From Fusobacterium necrophorum subsp. necrophorum (GTDB lineage Bacteria > Fusobacteriota > Fusobacteriia > Fusobacteriales > Fusobacteriaceae), in assembly GCF_004006635.1 (NCBI RefSeq), contig NZ_CP034842.1, forward strand, positions 2,480,001-2,544,000: DNA of 64,000 nucleotides. The letters are read 5' to 3'. The position numbers and the translations under genes are program-made. The notes beneath the pieces are model-generated. The model searched no databases. It was given only the letters and a program-made list of their open reading frames with translations, and had not been told where the DNA came from. This document shows, piece by piece, positions 61,371-64,000 of this stretch. Every line of letters starts with the position of its first letter. Position 1 is the first letter of the stretch.

Positions 61371-61383
61371 ATTTCATTTCCCC

Positions 61384-64000
61384 CTATTTTTGCATAATTG
61401 CTTTTGTTCTCAATGTATCATCTACAATATTCTCTACATGGACACTTTCCATAAATTGTGTTTTTGGTCTTATTTTGTGAGAAGATTTGTTTGCTCCAAT
61501 ACTAAAAATAGCATTGTCTGGAAAGGTTAACAAGGTAAATTGTAAACCGACTCTCCATTCGTAATCCCTCGCTGTCAGGCTATATTTTCTTTCATATAAT
61601 ACAGACCATTCAAAAAAATCAAATTCTTTTCCAATTTCTATTCCAATTCCGTCCAAAGCTTTCTTATGTTTTCTATCTTCATTTACCTTATCCAATAAAT
61701 TTTCATAGAACTTTGCATAGGTTTTTACTTTCCAACTTTTACTCGGTCGTCCCACTTTTCCATACAAACTGATTTGATGTTCTCGATTTTTTTTCTTCCA
61801 AGAATATTTAGAATTTTGATATAACCAACCAGCATTTTCTTCAAAACTATATCCTAATCCATATCGATTGTGAGTATAGAACATAGATCCTTTTATTTTT
61901 TGTAGAGAATCTCCCAAATTATGTGTTTTTTCATATCTTGCCTTATTTCTTTCCAAACTTCCATAAAAACGAAAATTTGTTCTTCCATCTCCAAATAAAA
62001 AAGCATCCTCTCGAATTCCTGTTAAATGAAAAGAATCTTCTAAGCTATCTCTATTTTCTAATAAACTCTTAACCTTCTCAATATCTCGTATAGACAACTC
62101 TTTTTCCGTTTTTCCTGTTTCTAAAGAAGCATATTTAATATACTCTGCCTCTTGCATTCTGGTGTCACGATATTGATAAGAGAAGTTGATTTTATCACTA
62201 TGTCCAATATTTTTTCTACTTCCATCTAAAGTTACCTTACTACTTCCTTCTTTATGATGAGAATTTTCATAGCTAAAGTAAACATGATGTTGAATATCTC
62301 CGTTCTTATGAAAATTGAATCCATAGACCTTATTATCAATATCCAATACTTTGGTGTCATGAAAATCATCAATCAAAATACGATCTTTTCCTGTCCGATA
62401 AGATAAGCCCAAACTTTTGTCCCCCCAGCTATAAGAATATTGGAAGCTATTAGCTCCAATATCTTCTGTCGCCATTTTTGGAAATTGAAAATCAACCTTT
62501 TGTCTTTCATATCCAAAAGAATGAGCTCCATATTGAACTCTTCCCCCATAATTTTCCATGGATAAGTCCCGATAGTTTCGGAATGTATTAACAACCCGAT
62601 TGGTATATCTATCATCTTTTTCATAGAAAAAACTTATTTTCTTATTCCCATTTACTTGAAAATCCACTTTTTGTTTTAGAAATTCTCCTTTTTTATCAGA
62701 AGGATGAATTGGATTTTTATCCAATCGATATTCTCCATAATATTCTGTATGAACGGCTTTTGTATCCCAAGAAAGTATATCTTTCATTTGATAACTATCT
62801 TTTTTAGTATACAAATTTTGTGCCTTATCCTCTTCCTTTCTACCATTGTAGTTATATTTTTGCATATATATATCTAAGTTATTTCTAACTTTGACATCCT
62901 CTTTTTCATAAAGACTTAATTCATGGTTGAATCCTAATCCATATCGCAAAGAACTTCCGTCACTATGTTGATACTCATCTTGACGTAAATCCGCTCGTAA
63001 TGCTACCTTTCCAAAAGAACCCAAAGAAATATTTTTCTTTTCAATATCAAAACCATAGAAAGAAGATTCCGATTTTATCCTATAAATCTTATCAAGACTA
63101 CCAGAAATTTCTCCTTCTCTTGTCCAAATTTCTTCTTTTTGTTTTCCAGCAAAAACATTAACATTAATATTATTTTCTTCTACAAGATTGATATTTCCTT
63201 TATTTTCTTTTATTTTTGCATACACTTTGTTATGAAATCTGTTATATTGTCGTAATCTATCATATCCCAGTTTTCTTGTATATACTTCTGGATTCACAGC
63301 AGTATTATCCATGATAACAATCTTTTCATTTTCTAATACATCCAATTTTTTTTCTTCAAATTTACTAGAAAAACTTGGTTTTATACGAAATTTCTCAAAT
63401 TCGTATTCCCCTAACCATAATATTCCTTGCTTCTGATTATAAATAGAATATTCCGAAACTTTTACTGGTGTATAATCAATTGGTAAATCCAATAAATTTC
63501 TTCGTTTTAGTGCCTGAGCATTTGACTCTGTTTCCCAAAGATGTAAGTCTCGCAATTTATCTCCTTTGATTTCATCATATTGTAAACCCAAGGTATGCTT
63601 CTTATCGAAAACAACAAAGCCATAATTTTCTCCTCGAGAACGGTCATATTTTTTCGTATATCCTGGAGTAATGTCATACAAATATTGATAATATCCTCCC
63701 ATTTTATATCGTTGATTATCTTGATATAAGGATATATTTGTATAAAGAGCATTGTCCCCTTTCTCCTCAAATACATTATCTTCAACATCATCATAAGTAG
63801 ATAAAGTATATAATTTCTTATCTGTTGTAAGCCTACTGGAAGCTTGAAAAGAAATATCCTTATTTTTTCCCATTCCATGTAAATCAGAATTTACAGAATA
63901 ATAACCTATATTTTTATCGAAATTCGGTCTTTTCAAATATACTCTTGTTCCTCGAATTCCAAATTTGTTATCAAATTCTTTATTTGCCTCGTATTTTGTA
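61384..64000 (-). CDS. large outer membrane beta-barrel protein, partial, LptD-like
   Basis: The frame is open from the window edge (64000) to 61384, so the 5' end is missing; at least 870 residues are visible. They show alternating, tyrosine- and aromatic-rich beta-strand patterns separated by charged turns, as in a large outer membrane barrel. The C-terminal part (GIEIGKEFDFFEWSVLYERKY, then WRVGLQFTLLTF, in broken match) resembles LptD-type LPS assembly proteins, but this is only a pattern impression. The last 20 residues after NKSSHKIRPKTQF form a polar tail, unusual for a barrel end. Confidence 0.5.
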   Translation of the reverse strand, partial: TKYEANKEFDNKFGIRGTRVYLKRPNFDKNIGYYSVNSDLHGMGKNKDISFQASSRLTTDKKLYTLSTYDDVEDNVFEEKGDNALYTNISLYQDNQRYKMGGYYQYLYDITPGYTKKYDRSRGENYGFVVFDKKHTLGLQYDEIKGDKLRDLHLWETESNAQALKRRNLLDLPIDYTPVKVSEYSIYNQKQGILWLGEYEFEKFRIKPSFSSKFEEKKLDVLENEKIVIMDNTAVNPEVYTRKLGYDRLRQYNRFHNKVYAKIKENKGNINLVEENNINVNVFAGKQKEEIWTREGEISGSLDKIYRIKSESSFYGFDIEKKNISLGSFGKVALRADLRQDEYQHSDGSSLRYGLGFNHELSLYEKEDVKVRNNLDIYMQKYNYNGRKEEDKAQNLYTKKDSYQMKDILSWDTKAVHTEYYGEYRLDKNPIHPSDKKGEFLKQKVDFQVNGNKKISFFYEKDDRYTNRVVNTFRNYRDLSMENYGGRVQYGAHSFGYERQKVDFQFPKMATEDIGANSFQYSYSWGDKSLGLSYRTGKDRILIDDFHDTKVLDIDNKVYGFNFHKNGDIQHHVYFSYENSHHKEGSSKVTLDGSRKNIGHSDKINFSYQYRDTRMQEAEYIKYASLETGKTEKELSIRDIEKVKSLLENRDSLEDSFHLTGIREDAFLFGDGRTNFRFYGSLERNKARYEKTHNLGDSLQKIKGSMFYTHNRYGLGYSFEENAGWLYQNSKYSWKKKNREHQISLYGKVGRPSKSWKVKTYAKFYENLLDKVNEDRKHKKALDGIGIEIGKEFDFFEWSVLYERKYSLTARDYEWRVGLQFTLLTFPDNAIFSIGANKSSHKIRPKTQFMESVHVENIVDDTLRTKAIMQK

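Noticed and set aside
61371-61383. possible T-box leader of thrS
   Set aside because: There are only 13 bases between the upstream gene and thrS, too few for a T-box.
1-64000. CRISPR arrays, tRNA or rRNA genes and prophage genes
   Set aside because: No regular repeat-spacer arrays, no tRNA-like or rRNA-like sequences, and no phage structural genes were recognised in the window.

Overview
The window is about one third G+C. Its gene families point to a Fusobacterium, most like the F. necrophorum group: an anaerobic Gram-negative outer membrane (a TonB-dependent receptor and a large barrel protein) combined with Firmicutes-like informational operons (rimP-nusA-ylxR-infB-rbfA, and asp23-amaP-nusB). 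Species assignment is inference only; no search was run. Most genes lie on the minus strand in long, tightly coupled operons with ATGA overlaps.

Layout. 1-4.7 kb: translation and transcription operon rimP-nusA-(YlxR/L7Ae fusion)-infB-rbfA, with a leader hairpin. 4.8-6.6 kb: cobalamin-binding subunit of glutamate mutase plus its GlmL-type partner, without the catalytic subunit. 6.6-9.7 kb: a YeiH transporter, an AAE-type exchanger and a Nudix hydrolase. 9.7-16.9 kb: a dipeptide/nickel-type ABC importer followed by coaX, a small membrane protein and panF, so nutrient import is linked to coenzyme A synthesis. 17.0-18.5 kb: an intact IS1634-like transposase-derived gene whose catalytic aspartates are replaced. 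18.5-21.1 kb: gltX and an alpha/beta hydrolase. 21.2-28.9 kb: prfB (with programmed +1 frameshift), a 2Fe-2S protein, acpS, tatD, hslO, a ComEA-like protein, hemZ, a PilT-like ATPase and a ComM/YifB ATPase. 29.0-29.5 kb: mntP.

29.6-41.7 kb is one minus-strand run: an MBL-fold/SNF2 helicase fusion, a helicase-associated-type partner protein, dnaE, an AccB-like protein lacking the biotin lysine, accC, asp23, amaP, a DUF2273-like gene and nusB. 41.8-48.0 kb is a plus-strand haem acquisition operon: binding protein, TonB receptor, permease, ATPase and a HutW/ChuW-like radical SAM enzyme that probably opens haem anaerobically. 48.2-53.2 kb is a galactitol-type PTS operon with a PRD regulator and a class II aldolase. 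53.5-59.3 kb is an NhaC antiporter, two YtcJ-like amidohydrolases and a SARP/BTAD-type regulator. 59.5-64 kb carries thrS behind a large outer-membrane barrel gene that runs off the window.

The observations I consider most worth following are the MBL-SNF2 fusion with its partner gene, the AccB-like protein without a biotinylation lysine, the catalytically dead but intact transposase-like gene, and the glmS-glmL pair lacking glmE.
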